Of a stretch of 64,000 nt of DNA, positions 48,722 to 60,871 are shown one piece after another. Source of the stretch: Beaufortia kweichowensis. Taxonomy: Eukaryota; Chordata; Actinopteri; Cypriniformes; Gastromyzontidae. The stretch lies in contig CM032798.1 of assembly GCA_019155185.1 (NCBI GenBank), forward strand, positions 8,011,501 through 8,075,500. Reading direction: 5' to 3'. Every line of letters starts with the position of its first letter. The stretch's first letter is position 1. The notes under the pieces are model-generated. The model was given only the letters and a program-made list of their open reading frames with translations, was not told the origin of the DNA and ran no database searches. A program made the translations under genes and the position numbers.

Positions 48722-50099
48722 ATAAATGCATAGAAAAGATGCAAACAAAATAAATATGCATGTATACATACATTTGTTTGTTCCTTCATTCTAATGATTG
48801 AGGATCTGGTTTATTTGAAATGAGAACAATTTGCATAATACATGCAAAACATGTCTAATACTGTATGCAATTTCCACTCTCTGCTCTTAAAAGTCATTTC
48901 CTACAGGGCTACGCAGTTAGCGTGACACTAATGAAGAAATGCATCGTGCAAAAGTATAAGGTGTTTCTCATCATGAGCTACCGGTCTGGTCTGAGCAGCA
49001 TAGCGAAAGCTGTGAAGATCTAAGGGCAAGCAGATTCTGTCACGCAGATGAAAGGTACAAAAAAGTCATCAGAACCACAGAGTCAGAAGCTACCATCTCA
49101 TTAACACATCACAAACTGCACGAAGAACCTTTTAATTCAAATGCTCCACAACACCAGCTCTATATTTACGCATAGTTGTAATAATTTAGAAGCCCTATAA
49201 TTGTTTAGCATGAAGTCATGCAAATGGATTTTATGTGAAGCATTAATTGTCGGTGCGAATAAGAGCAAGCAATGTGAACGGGAGAGGAGATGACAGGGTT
49301 TCTCCATTCAGGTGACCTTGGAATTTAATTTCATCTTCTAGCACTTCAAAAATCCCCAGCACACCAATGAGATTCAAATGACTGTATTCAAAATGACTGG
49401 CACAGTGTAAATGTGGCCAGACCAAGACGAACAAATCAAGAAGAACTGATGAAAAACCATCTTTCTTAGAAAAGGTTTTAAAATTTAAATAAAATTTAAA
49501 AATGAAGTTTTGCCAATATCACTGTATGATTTGTTTACGTTTAAGCGGCTGAATTCATCTTTGCGCCTGTACTTTTTTCTGTAATCGAATTGGGAGCGCT
49601 TTTTGTCATCCTTAAAGAGAATTAGTCCACTGAGGTTTGCAGCAGATGAGTTAATAACACCTGAAATAAAGCTCAAGATTCTGGAGTGTCAAAGTCTGTT
49701 AGGGAAGTAATATTTTGTGAGCAACCGGGACAGGCATATTAATGGTCTCCAATATATGTTTGCCAACTGCAATTAGGAGTTAGTGAATATAAGGAAATAA
49801 ATGTATATCTTCTTTCAGCACAGTAGTGCGTGTAAACGGCCAGAGATAAGATTTGTTTAACATTTATGCATCCACACAACGTATACAGGAACTGTTTTCT
49901 CCTGATAAACAAATAAAAAATAGTTAGCCAATCAATTTCTGATATGGGCTATGGGGATGATATGGGGATGGGCTACGTTTGATGATAAACATGCATGTAT
50001 TAAATAAAACTTTTTTTATTTTAAAGAAAAGAGCTTGATGGAGCAAAGAATTAGGTAGCTAATACAGTTGCAGTTGCTTTTTCATCCTTTTAAAGTGCA
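48722..50099. other. Non-coding DNA with complex islands
   Basis: Positions 48890-49110 and 49240-49430 are repeat-free and balanced. They may be regulatory, but no specific motif supports this. No coding frame is supported. Confidence 0.35.
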
Positions 50100-50360
50100 G
50101 CCAGGGCTCTCTCTGGACAGACTTCTCATAGTCACACCGTGAAGAAGATTAAAACGCCTAGGAAATGAGGCTCATCTCTTGGCATGATTAATGTCCATGA
50201 AGTGTAATTAAAGACTTTTAGTTAATTCCCTTGTCTTCGAACTCTCTAACTGGTTTTAATCATCCCCACTGACTGGTCATGCATAATTGCGAAGTCTCCA
50301 CTGACTGACAAACTATTAACTCCTTAAAATATTAACTGCCGTATCTAAGAGGTATATTTG
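50100..50360. promoter_or_regulatory. Candidate conserved non-coding element
   Basis: Contains GGCATGATTAATGTCCATGA, AGTGTAATTAAAGACTTTTAG, GGTTTTAATCATCCCCACTG and GGTCATGCATAATTGCG. The dense, varied homeodomain- and POU-like words without repeats make this one of the better enhancer candidates, but it is inference. Confidence 0.28.
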
Positions 50361-52282
50361 GGTATGTGCTACAGTGCACTCTGAAGTGCTTCCGGGTGAG
50401 AGCTTATACAGAGGAGGATGAGGCTGGCAATCTGAGGATGAACTCATGCGTGACACTTGCAATGGCAGTTTTAAGTATTTAATTTCTGGAAAAACATGTC
50501 ACAGATTTGTACCTTGAATGCGCTTACACCCACTTTCCATCTGTCAAACGTTAAATGATTTTCTGCTTCTTTTAAAACAAGGATATGTTCTGACATCTGA
50601 CATTTTTAACACTCCTTTGAACTTGTATGCGTGTTAAGAGGAGGAATTGTTCCTTTAACAGATCTCCTGCGATTCAATTTAAATAGACTTTTGTATGGTT
50701 TTGAAAGCGACAGAGAAATCCCCTGCATTATAAAACAAATTCTGTCAGATTAGGCTCCTGTATCATTAGAGATCACTAAATCCTATTGTAACTTGTACAA
50801 AAACAGTTTTAATTGTTCATTTAGACAATATTTACAATTGTAAATAGTAATCGCAGTATTTAGCAGGATTTTCTGCAGGCCTCTGGAAATATATATAGTG
50901 GCAAAGCTTTTCAGAGCAAAGTTATTCCAAAGTTTTAATGTTTTTAGATCATGTTTTATGCACTTTGTTCTGTAATATGTACAGTGTATGAGGTTCCATT
51001 TAACCTTTAACTATATATTCAAAAACTTTATGAATCGGTATAAGGTTAATAGAAATGGAAGTAAGTGAACATGTCACACATGCTGTGCAATACAGAGAAC
51101 AATCAACGCAACCTCTTCTCCAGCTGGGGGATATGATCACTTGAAAAACTTATTTAATTGCATTCTGTTCAGTGCTCCAACGTTTTAAATGACCCCTCTT
51201 CAGAGACCTGTATTATGTCAAGGACTGCATGTTCAGGTCCTGACGGCTTTCACTGCTGGAATTACACAACATATGTTCTCTCAACTCTTCACATTTCTCA
51301 GAAGGCCTCATTATTGGTGTCAAAGTTTAATGCATTTGCAATAATCTTGGCTAAAGGGCCATTTAGAGTTCATTGTACAAATGAGAACTGATTAAAAAGT
51401 ATCACGTTCACTCTCCTTTGGAATGACAGACAGGTTTAACTTGAGCATTGCCACAGCCTCAATCCATCAGGAGAAACTTGGTTTGAAATTAAAACTTTGT
51501 GGTTGAAATATCATGCCCAAATGTTTGAGAGCGTGAACAAGAAATTAGCCATTTGTTAAAGGGTAAACCTAACATGTGATGCACAACATGTTTTTCTAAA
51601 ATATATCCTAATTATTAATATATCAGGCAATGTAAAACATTGTCTAAAGTTTGCATAGGTTAAAGACAAAATATATGCATTTAATTATTCACTTTGTGCA
51701 AGTATTAATAGAAATCTCCCTTGTTAACAGTGGATAAGCTTTTAAATCCACATAGTCTATAAGTGGATTATATTTAACAAATGCAAAAAAATGTCTTATA
51801 AGCGTCTTATAGTAAAATCAAACAGCTATTCCTTACGGTGGATGGAAATGTGTTTGTATACAGTAATTAAACCAGAGTCTAATTATTATTTTTGCTCTTC
51901 ACTGTAATTTAGTTTCAGACATTCTGACAGAGATGGATCATAAGTGTTTGTCTTCAAACGAAGCAACAGCCCTCCATTCATTTCACACTGAATTTTTAAA
52001 GGGACAAGTGCTTATCACAGGGACGAGAGATGTTGTGAAAGGGGAACATTTTACAGTAATATTTTGTGTCATTTCTTACAAGTTGGAAATGCAATAATTT
52101 GTAATATATCCCATAACAAGGATGTTATGTTATTTTTAGGATGGCATTTTAAGCCTCCGCAGAAGAACTGTCAACTATTGTTACTGTAACTATACACACA
52201 GAAAGTCAAAGTTTTTAAGCAAAATAAATGATTGAAAATTTAAAGTTGGGAAATTATGACATATGTTGCACTTTTAAAATAA

Positions 52283-52283
<1 letters not shown>
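50361..52283. other. Non-coding DNA, nothing assigned
   Basis: A 77-codon frame at 51158-51391 has no domain. No recognised repeat. Confidence 0.4.
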
Positions 52284-52374
<91 letters not shown>

Positions 52375-52391
52375 TAATAATAACAACAACC
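52284..52391 (+). repeat. (TAA)n microsatellite
   Basis: About 108 bp of TAA units, interrupted near the right end by ACAATAATAATAACAACAAC. Confidence 0.98.
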
Positions 52392-53255
52392 AATGTGTTG
52401 ACTACCAGTCTTATAATGACTTAAGCAAAGGGGACAACTTTGTTACACTCTGTACACACAACTTTAGACGCCACGTGAAGTCGTGTAGAACCCCTAAGGT
52501 TCAATTCTGGATTGTCTATATTATTTAACTCGTATATGCCGTCATTATCTGGTGCAATTAAATGATACAACATCTCCTTTCATCAGTATTCAGATGGTGC
52601 TCAACTCCATCGTATATTTTACCTGCTTGCACCAGCTGCCCACAAATCATTGACCTACCTTAGACTTTGTAGATATTCTTTATCAAAAATGACACATAGA
52701 CAAATTAAAATATGCCATATCTCGACTCCTTATCCCCATAGCCCAATAATCACATCGAGAATTTAGGAAACAGGTATTTTGTTAAAAAACAAAAACATAT
52801 CAGCAAATGGCACATTTTGTATCCGTGTCTAGTATTTGGATATTTTGTTATCTGCTAACGGTGAGAAATGTATGCATTTGTTATATCATAGGGTTCAACT
52901 TTTGAAGTATGGTTTTGGCTGGTTTACCTAAAAAACTTTTACAAGGAGTTCACAAACAGCTCCACAAATGCTACATTAATTAAACTACACTTTTATGGAA
53001 TTTGTCTTTACTGGCTACCACTGATTGAGTCTTTTTATCAATTTTATTTTAAATACATACTCCATTAAATTACACAAATGATTTATCTGAAACCTTCTCT
53101 GGTAATACTGAACCAACCAACACATCTGAAAAAGCTGTGGAACGCTCTCCCACACGGCACATACAAGCAGTTTACTCACTTAGCACTTTTAATAATCTAT
53201 CCCAAAGTGCCCAACATATACCAAAATATGTTAAGAGGGACATTTCTCACATTCA
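52392..53255. other. Non-coding DNA, nothing assigned
   Basis: The 74-codon frame at 53078-53302 runs into the SINE and is not a gene. Confidence 0.4.
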
Positions 53256-53395
53256 CACATTTTGTAGACACTTGCATCCAAAGTGATTTACAGTGCATTT
53301 AGGTTATACATTTACATATCAGTATTTGTGTTTCCTGGGATTCGAACCCATGATCTTTGCACCACTAATGCAGAACTTTTACAACTCAGAAATAC
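53256..53395 (-). repeat. tRNA-derived SINE fragment
   Basis: The plus strand shows the tail ACACTTGCATCCAAAGTGAT then TTACAGTGCATTTAGG, followed by TGGGATTCGAACCCATGATC. Reversed, the latter is an intact tRNA-type B box (GGGTTCGAATCCCA). The A box toward 53390 is eroded. It is the same family as 35276-35425 and better preserved in the B box. Confidence 0.78.
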
Positions 53396-53503
53396 ATTTC
53401 TCTTACTTCTCTTTTACTTACGTTTTGCATTTGACTTTTTTTTTGAAGCATTCTGTAAATACTTTTTATGGTGTTGCATAAATAAGGTGTTACTTGCTTT
53501 TAA

Positions 53504-53680
53504 TTAACCTGTTCACCGCTCCACAGGTTATTTTACAGTTAAATTCTAATCTAATCATGAACAACTATATATTGAACTTAAGATATAAGACTCAAGAAAA
53601 AATGTGATAAAATTATTTTTAAAAAAACGTTCTTCCGATTTTGCATTTTTGTCAATATGTGAAGTGACAGTTATCACTAC
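53504..53680 (-). mobile_element. TTAA-flanked MITE-like element, copy F (decayed)
   Basis: Starts TTAACCTGTTCACCGCTCC. Reversed markers CTAATCATGAACAACTATAT and ATAAGACTCAAG place it in the family. It ends near GTGACAGTTATCAC without a clear right TTAA, so that end is mutated or truncated. Its CTCCACAGG subterminal matches copy A rather than C/D. Confidence 0.75.
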
Positions 53681-55369
53681 TGAGAAGGGTTTTGGATTAA
53701 AACCTGTTGTGTTTAAACTGAACTAATTGCTTTCATTTTGTGTTTATAAAGAACTGGTGTCACAGCTTTGCTATACTTAATAAGCCGGACATATATTGGG
53801 GATGTGGATTTCTTTGCAACATCTGACAGAAAGAAAGAAAGAGTCTTGCTAAGAAACTGTCAAGAATGAGAAATACAGGCCAAGCTTGGCTCAGTACTCT
53901 CTCCTCCTGAAAGCAGGCTAAAGCGGCGGGGCTGGCCATTATCTGGCTGAAAAATGAGAATTCATTGACTAGATCCATCCTTTTCTGACACACAGTAAGT
54001 GTGCTGGTTAGGTCAATGTACAATATTTGTTCTCTAAAAGGCACAGAGAGAGTAACTTATTTATTCCTGGCACTGGTACGGTATATAAACATTTTATTTG
54101 GTTTGCACTGCAAACAACTGGGAATGTTTTCGTTTGAGTAAATCTTTATTCAGAGCAGTACACTTATCATAAAAGACTATTTTTTAGTGTATGTGCATTC
54201 CCTGAAGAACTGGGGCAGTTCTAGGGTCAGTGGATATCTGGGGCTTCTCCCAGACATCTGTAGATACTGAATCTTTTTTATGCAAGATTGGAAAATGATG
54301 CATTTTAATTTTGGGACGTATTCATATTCATAACTATTTTGTGCAGAGGCTAATTCCTATCAACGTGTTTGATTTCATTCATGTTTTAATATGATCTGCC
54401 TTTGCGCCAGTGACAGTTTGGGCCTTTTCTTGCCTTTTCACGCTTGAAAATTATGACTCACATTCTATGAATTTACACAAATTAGCTCGTAATATAAATT
54501 CTCATGATATCAGACTGAAAAAGCCGCAGGATCTTATTGGTCAGAGCAACAGTGCTATGTATAACAAAGTTATTCTAGTTTTTAAAACCCATCAACATCA
54601 TCAAATAAGCTGTCATAAGTTGCAAGTAGCTGTCCGACCCTATAAAAATATCAGCGCATATTCTTCCCCTGAGACACAGGGGCTGCAGATTGAAGCTGCA
54701 GATTGAAAACCATACATTTTATTTGAACTGACAAAACTTTGAAATGCGACAGATAACTGGACATTTTAAAGAAAATACGAATGATGTTTGTGCCAAACAC
54801 ATCACCATAATATCTGAATTGGACTGGCAGTTTTGGCATGATTTCTATATTTGCAAGATTACAAAATAAAAGTAATAACATACCTCTAAATAAGTCACTT
54901 AGTTTGAGGTGTCTTTCACTACAAGCTAAAGTCTTGGGTGGAAAAACAATATCAAAGTGTGCAAAAAGCAAAAGAAAAGCTTGCCTTTGCAAGCACCATT
55001 AACTATCATATTCAAGATGAGAACAAACCTCAACTATAATAATTAGACTATTTGGTTATTCTGTGTTGTGAATACAGATTCATTTTGTGAAGACTAAAAC
55101 ATCATTTTAAATACCAACTCTGCAAAGCCAGCTCTCTCACACACACACACACACATTCACACGGACAACCTTGCAATGGCTGCAATATGTTCTTGGATAT
55201 CACACCACTTTGATTATTATTTGGTCAATATTTGATGGTCGGAGTCTGAAACGCTCCCCATTTCACCTTCTACAGACTCCCAACTGGTCTCCACACATCA
55301 GAATGTCTAGGTCATAAAAATCTTGGTCAACACCCGGGCACAGGAGTTTCTTAGCCACTGCCTTATTAA
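53681..55369. other. Non-coding DNA with a short (CA)n at 55138-55155
   Basis: Frames at 53760-54044, 54410-54706 and 54651-54992 (113 codons, minus) lack recognisable domains. A 13 bp tandem duplication GCTGCAGATTGAA lies at about 54681-54706. Confidence 0.4.
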
Positions 55370-55760
55370 TGAGAATACTTTCTACTCCTCCACTAGATTT
55401 AGTCTGCACTCGGAAGAAATAAGTCTTGCAGCTAGGGATTTTTTCAATGATTTATATACTGGGGAGAGCCAATTAGCAGAAAACAAAGCATGGCATTATG
55501 GTCTACATGACAAAAGGAGAGCAAAGGTGTTCGCCGACCAACTTTACCGTTAGTGTATCTGATGGTTCCATCGATCAAGCGTGGATCTTTATGTTCGACT
55601 GATTCACGCTGTCATGCTGGCCGCCACCACCTCTGAGGTAGGAAATGGGTCATGATGACTCTTTAATAGGCAAAGCTGTGGTAGGTCTCATTTAAATTTG
55701 CCTTTGGCAGGGACTAATTAGGTTTGATTTTTTTGATACGCATTTCCATTTAAATATCAC
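55370..55760. promoter_or_regulatory. Candidate conserved non-coding element
   Basis: Repeat-free, with CCAATTAGCAGAAAACAAAG, GCAGGGACTAATTAGGTTTG and CATTTAAATTTGCC. A 76-codon frame at 55323-55553 overlaps it but has no family features. Compositional inference only. Confidence 0.25.
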
Positions 55761-57123
55761 TCTTAGCGCTGGAAATTAGAAGATTTGGATAAACACACAA
55801 ACAGTCATTAAACTTTCCCACAACAGTCAACACTTTTGTTTCTGCAGTAATCAGTTAGATTAAATGTCCACCGCCATTAGACGTCGACGCTGCAATACTG
55901 ATTATTTTGATTTCTTTGTCATTACGAATGTCTGGAAAGGACTAAATACTCAAGTACGGATAATTACAACTCAACACATTGGATAGAGAGACCAACACAC
56001 AACAACTGCATCATGGATTTATTGCAAGAAATAACAGCATGTTGCTAATTTTGAGACGTAACATTGATTCCTGTCCTTTGGTACATATTTAAGGGTTTAT
56101 TATGTGTTGTTTACATGGAAAATTGACTGCATGAGATCAATTGATGCTCGAGCTGTTGCTGGTTTGTACCCGCTTGTGTATGGATGTGAAAAGGTCAGCA
56201 CAACCATTTATGAGCTTGTTCTTCCATTTCTCATTTCAATGCTGCAGTTTGACACCGAATGTCCCCTCAAAACCCCCTGGGATCTTCTTCCACACAGATG
56301 GAAGCCTATGGTGTGGTGAGAGATGCTGGGAACGTGTAGTTCATGCTAGTAAAAGTGAATTGCTGATATGTATAAGCGTCTTTTAATTATTTTCAACCGA
56401 TGCGGTCATACATCGGTCTTGAACAATTTTATCAGATGTTAAAGGTATAAAGAATTCCAAACCAACAAACTATGTCAGGAAGCAAATGGATTTGGAAATG
56501 ATTATGCCTATATTTTACAAAACATAAAACAGTGAATCGTTGTCAGTTTTTTCTAATTTTCACTTTGTCAATGTAATTTACGCCTTAAACAGATCACCGT
56601 CCACTCAACAGCTGGATACAAGCACATAGGTTCGGTCTTATCTAAAGTGTTGTCACACATTTATTCTCCGTGTCTACAATTCTACAAAAGCTTCCAATTT
56701 GTTTTCTTTTAATACAAAGCATTTGTGTGAAAACAGCCCAGTGATGTCTCTTTAACAACAACATGCCAAAGCATCTCTTATAGATGGAGGGATGCAATAA
56801 TGATGACATCATATGTGTGACCTCTGGGTCACTATCTGCCCACTCAAAAGCCAAACAAGATGTTACTAAATATCACGTTGGACAAAATGATTTCAGCATG
56901 ATAGATCTGTCATGATTTTAATCTTGCACACCCATAATTTCACAGCTGTGAAGAAGAGCATCCACAATAGAGAGGCGCTTAAGAGCTGCCCTTAGGTGAT
57001 TGAGGGCAGCAGACCGTTAACAAAAGCAGCAGAACAACAGCTCTTCTGTTCATATATGTTTGCTTGTGAAAGCTCTCGGCATACAAACAGCTAATAAAAC
57101 GTCTTTCTCTTGTTGCTTCACAG
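55761..57123. other. Non-coding DNA
   Basis: Overlapping frames at 56104-56386 and 56642-56854 are unassigned. Positions 56920-57110 are complex and end in a good splice-acceptor tract (CTTTCTCTTGTTGCTTCACAG). Confidence 0.35.
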
Positions 57124-57192
57124 GGTTTTGCAGAGGCTTTAGAGAGAACTGGTAAAGGAAAGCAAAATAAAAAGCTTAGGAAAGGTCTATAA
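57124..57192 (+). CDS. Possible terminal exon (weak)
   Basis: A pyrimidine-rich acceptor ending in CAG at 57121-57123 is followed by an open frame of 22 residues (GFAEALERTG, then a lysine-rich tail) and a TAA at 57190-57192. The acceptor is strong, but no upstream exon, no conserved protein and no convincing polyadenylation signal after the stop could be found. Alternatively, 28 bases after the acceptor there is a possible donor (ACTG|GTAAAG), which would make a micro-exon. It could equally be chance. I do not recognise the protein. Confidence 0.12.
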   Translation, partial: GFAEALERTGKGKQNKKLRKGL

Positions 57193-59422
57193 ATGTTAAA
57201 TCAATTTTGTGCTCACCCTTTCCTGTTTGTGCGTTGTGCTCAGTAGAAACATTATGAAATACTGAAAAAGGCGCAAGCTTTTTTATATTTCTTTACTTAT
57301 AACAAAGCCATCTTTTACCAACAAAACAAAGGGAAAATTTCAGCCAGGCAAAAGACGCCATTTTACATTACAGAACAAGTACAATCTCATGACAATTCGT
57401 AACTATTTAATGAGATGGTTAATTCGTATAACTTCGTTTTAACAAGTACAAGACTTTCATAGTTCGAATTTGTCCATTACGAGGAACTTCTTATGCAACA
57501 GAAAGATGTTAAATGTACTTGGAACCATACAGGTTAAGAAAAAGCAATTTTAAGAGATTTTGCTGTGGGACTCCATTCTTGCATTTTGAAATAACTGTAT
57601 GCTTTTGGCAGTTCACATCACAAAAAATGATATTCATATGAAACTGCTACCTTGCAAAATAGTTGTTTTCGCATAGCATCAGGTTCAAAGAAATAAAAGA
57701 GGCCTAAAAGCAGAATAAATGGATAGATCAGGAAATATGTACAGTACAATTATAAAACTTATGCAAATATTATTAACGTGCATTTCACACACAAGTCCAA
57801 ACACGTTTACAGGTAACAGTTTTTCAAGTGTCCGTCACACACCATATGGCAATGCTCCTCGACTTCAATTATAATAAACTGTTGGCTAAACAATGTGCTA
57901 AACCATGTGTGTTCCATTAGGACGAAGATGTAAACACTCTAGCGTGGAGGGAGAGACGGGCCACATCAGTGATTATCCTCTCAGCCAGAGTCATCACAGA
58001 CCATCCGGCAACCTGCTCATTCATTCTACCAAAAACCAACATCAGACAGCGTGTTCAGAATTGCATTTGCTTTATTATATTGACAATTTCCAGGTAACTT
58101 TCAGTCACACTTCCATACCTTGTAAAGACAAGACAAAGCTTTCTGAAGTTTAGAGTGCAAGCTAAACTTGAAAATTTAAAGAACTAACAGGTCTCTGCAC
58201 TTTTAAAACACGTTGAAAACATTAACATGTTCCGAGTGTGCTCAGGGACAACACGCATGGAGTTAAATTTAATCAAATCTGCATTAGAAAACACAGAAAT
58301 GTTGCCTTATTAAACATCGAGTCTTTAGTATTTAACAACTTATTGATGAACAGTGTCTAATCTTAGATACAATTTACAGTAGATAATTTGTAAACTTATG
58401 AAAGCAAACAACTATCAAATGGTGTTCACATACCCTTTATTTGTTCTCATTTACAATGGAATTAATTGGACATGTAAATATGGTATACATTCAATCGTTT
58501 TTAACAGCACACCAATAAAACTTGTTAAACAAGCACTTCATATTATACATTCTGTTAAACACGGTCAAATAGAACAATGTCTAAAACTTGTAAATTACCA
58601 AAAATGTCACAGCTTGTCCTGAAGCACACCAACATGTTATGTTAGAGAAATACTTGAACTTGAAAGTTATTTTCAAAGAAATGCCACACACAGTTCAAGC
58701 CTTGACCAGAGGCATTCACCTGCTTACTTCAAATTATTAAAAACCTGCTCAAGTCAGATTTTCAACATCAAGTGGAAGGGCAGAAAAACATGCTTAAATT
58801 TTTTCCAAAAGGGACTGTAATCCTTGATGGAAATAAAGGTATAATCAAATTTGCTAGTGCCAGCTTTTCTTTACCAGAAGGATAGCTGAAAGTTATTTTC
58901 AATAAAAGAAAGTTGCAGACATGGTTATATAAGTTTTTTTTTTAAAGCATTTATAACTTAGTAGTGCAAAAGACCAGTTGTTTAACATGCTGTAAATATA
59001 CTCAAATCAATGTTTCTCTACAAGGTCACTAACAATGTAATTTCCTTGAGGAGATAGACAGTGCCTTTGTGTTCTCAAGATCATTGGGCCTTTTCCTCAA
59101 GCTGTATGTCTGTTAAGGACAGTGTTAGATGTTCAAAGTTCTCAAAAGCAGCACGCATACTAATACATAGTCCGAAGTGCTGTAGCCTTCCGCAAAATAA
59201 TTGTTAAATAATGATGATCCTGCAAATAGCCTTGCAAAAACTATGCCAATCCACAAAGCATGCGTCACAGCTTCAGGCACAATTTAATTAAAAGACTAAT
59301 CATAATAAAGGTTAAATGAGCAAACTATGAGTCCTGCCGATTAAAACGAAGCTTATTTTCGCTATATAAAAATATAAACTCTTATACCAACAATGTAAAC
59401 GTAAATAAACGTCATTGCTTAC
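57193..59422. other. AT-rich non-coding DNA
   Basis: Frames at 57905-58153 and 58398-58622 lack family features. No repeat I can name. Confidence 0.4.
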
Positions 59423-59513
59423 CTGAGGTAGATATCCATCTGGAGTGGGGGTTGAAAAGAAAGTCACTGCACAGGCCCAGTGCAAACAGCATGTCCATAT
59501 TTTTCTGCAGCAT
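59423..59513 (-). CDS. Possible first coding exon (weak)
   Basis: On the minus strand an ATG at 59513 opens MLQKNMDMLFALGLCSDFLF and ten further residues. The frame then reaches CTCAG|GTAAGC, a near-consensus splice donor whose GT is the complement of 59421-59422. An in-frame TAA lies 15 bases before the ATG, so this would be a start exon ending in phase 1. The hydrophobic MLFALGL core after a basic start could suggest a signal sequence. I do not recognise the protein and see no partner exon within the window. A second frame is also open across the segment, which weakens the call. Confidence 0.18.
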
Positions 59514-60426
59514 GGTCAAATTCTTCTTTTAGTTTTTTTTTTTTATAAAGATTCCATCATTAAAAGTACATATCACCATTTGTTTGTAAAAGAAAATTAA
59601 TTTTATTTTATCGTGACCTGGTAAATGTTTTACACGGTCATTGTGTAAAATAGATAAGCATAATGCTAACGCAGTTAATTTTTAACACTTTAAGAGTGTG
59701 TAAACAACATATCAAGCATGTGATACAACGTACATGTAATGAAATGCAGCGTTCTCCTAGTAGTTGAGATGCAAAGATATCCGAGGTAACGCACAATCTT
59801 TGTGCTGTATAAAAGCCAGATTTTCCACAGATATGAACAATTCCACAAAAAATGGCAAACGCACCATAAAAAAAAAAATTCTTACCAAAGCTTTTCACCA
59901 TACTGGATGTAATGAATGGTAGCTGCAGGCAGGAAAACAAAACGCCATTAATGTTTAATCAGGAATTGACAGCCAAACACAATCAACAACAACTGACAAA
60001 AGACTACTCAAATGCCAGGTCTATATATATATACACATGGACAATAAGACACAGGTGAATGTATTGATGATAATGAGTCTCGCAAAGCACTATGGGAAAT
60101 GTAGTATGAATGCAAAGGGAGCAAAACAAGATGATAAGGGAGACACAGACAGGGATCATAACACTGATAGCTCAGATGGCAATATTCAGTGGTTTAAATG
60201 CCCATGTGAGGTTTTACTCAAAGTTTCAATTAAAGTTTTCAGAATAATGAATAGACAACTTGACAAGATTTTTTGATGTCTGGACTCTATCAACAGGGCT
60301 TTATGAAAATGTAAAGTTTTTGATTTTAATATATTGGTGATGAACACATTCTGTATTAATATTTCACATTTATATTTCAAGTTTTGAGTGTAACATACAT
60401 AATGCTGGAATTACCATTATATGAAT
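59514..60426. other. Non-coding DNA with a repeat fragment near 60030-60180
   Basis: GACACAGGTGAATGTATTGA, AGCACTATGGGAAATGTAGT and GGGATCATAACA resemble in order the fragment at 63790-63895, so both probably belong to one dispersed family. The 100-codon frame at 59638-59940 (minus) is unassigned. Confidence 0.4.
60030..60170. repeat. Dispersed repeat fragment (ACAGGTG...TATGGGAA type)
   Basis: Shares the order 'ACAGGTG ... GCA(C/T)TATGGGAA(A/G)TG(A/T)AGT ... ATAACA / GTAACA' with the sequence at 63790-63895. I recognise it as a common cyprinid repeat end but cannot name it. Confidence 0.45.
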
Positions 60427-60871
60427 TTAAAGGAATAGTTTAGACAGACATTAAAATTATTTTATAGTTAAATATTACTCATATTATTATTATAATTCTC
60501 ATACCATCCCAAATGAACATGACTTTCTTTCTTTCTTTAGTTGAACACAAACCTAATATCAGTCACTTTTGTATACTTTATATACATATAAAAGTTAAAG
60601 CACCAAAGAAAAAATATATTATTTCGAGCATATTTAGTGAAATTAAAACCAAAGTAAACTCAAAATCAATTTGTGTGATATGGTATTTTGATATGAACAC
60701 ACACAAATTTCAATTTAGCAGTTGTTTTGGTTTCAAATTTGCTATCTATTAGAAATATTAATCCCCTTCTTACACAAACCTATTATTTAGAGTACCTATG
60801 TATGCATATGGTTCATGAGGGTGAAATGGTGAACTATGATTTGTTTATTTTTAGGTGAACTATTCTGCAAT
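60427..60871. mobile_element. Inverted-repeat element, copy 2
   Basis: Left end TTAAAGGAATAGTTTAGACA; right end reversed TTGCAGAATAGTTCACCTAA. Both share AATAGTT with the ends of copy 1 at 22504-22758. The interior has CATACCATCCCAAATGAACA then TGACTTTCTTTCTTTC, which I recall from longer members of this cyprinid family. It is degenerate and non-coding. Confidence 0.7.

Noticed and set aside
53330..53360. tRNA gene on the minus strand (B box GGGTTCGAATCCCA)
   Set aside because: No cloverleaf can be drawn, the A box is eroded, and a SINE tail follows. It is a SINE fragment.
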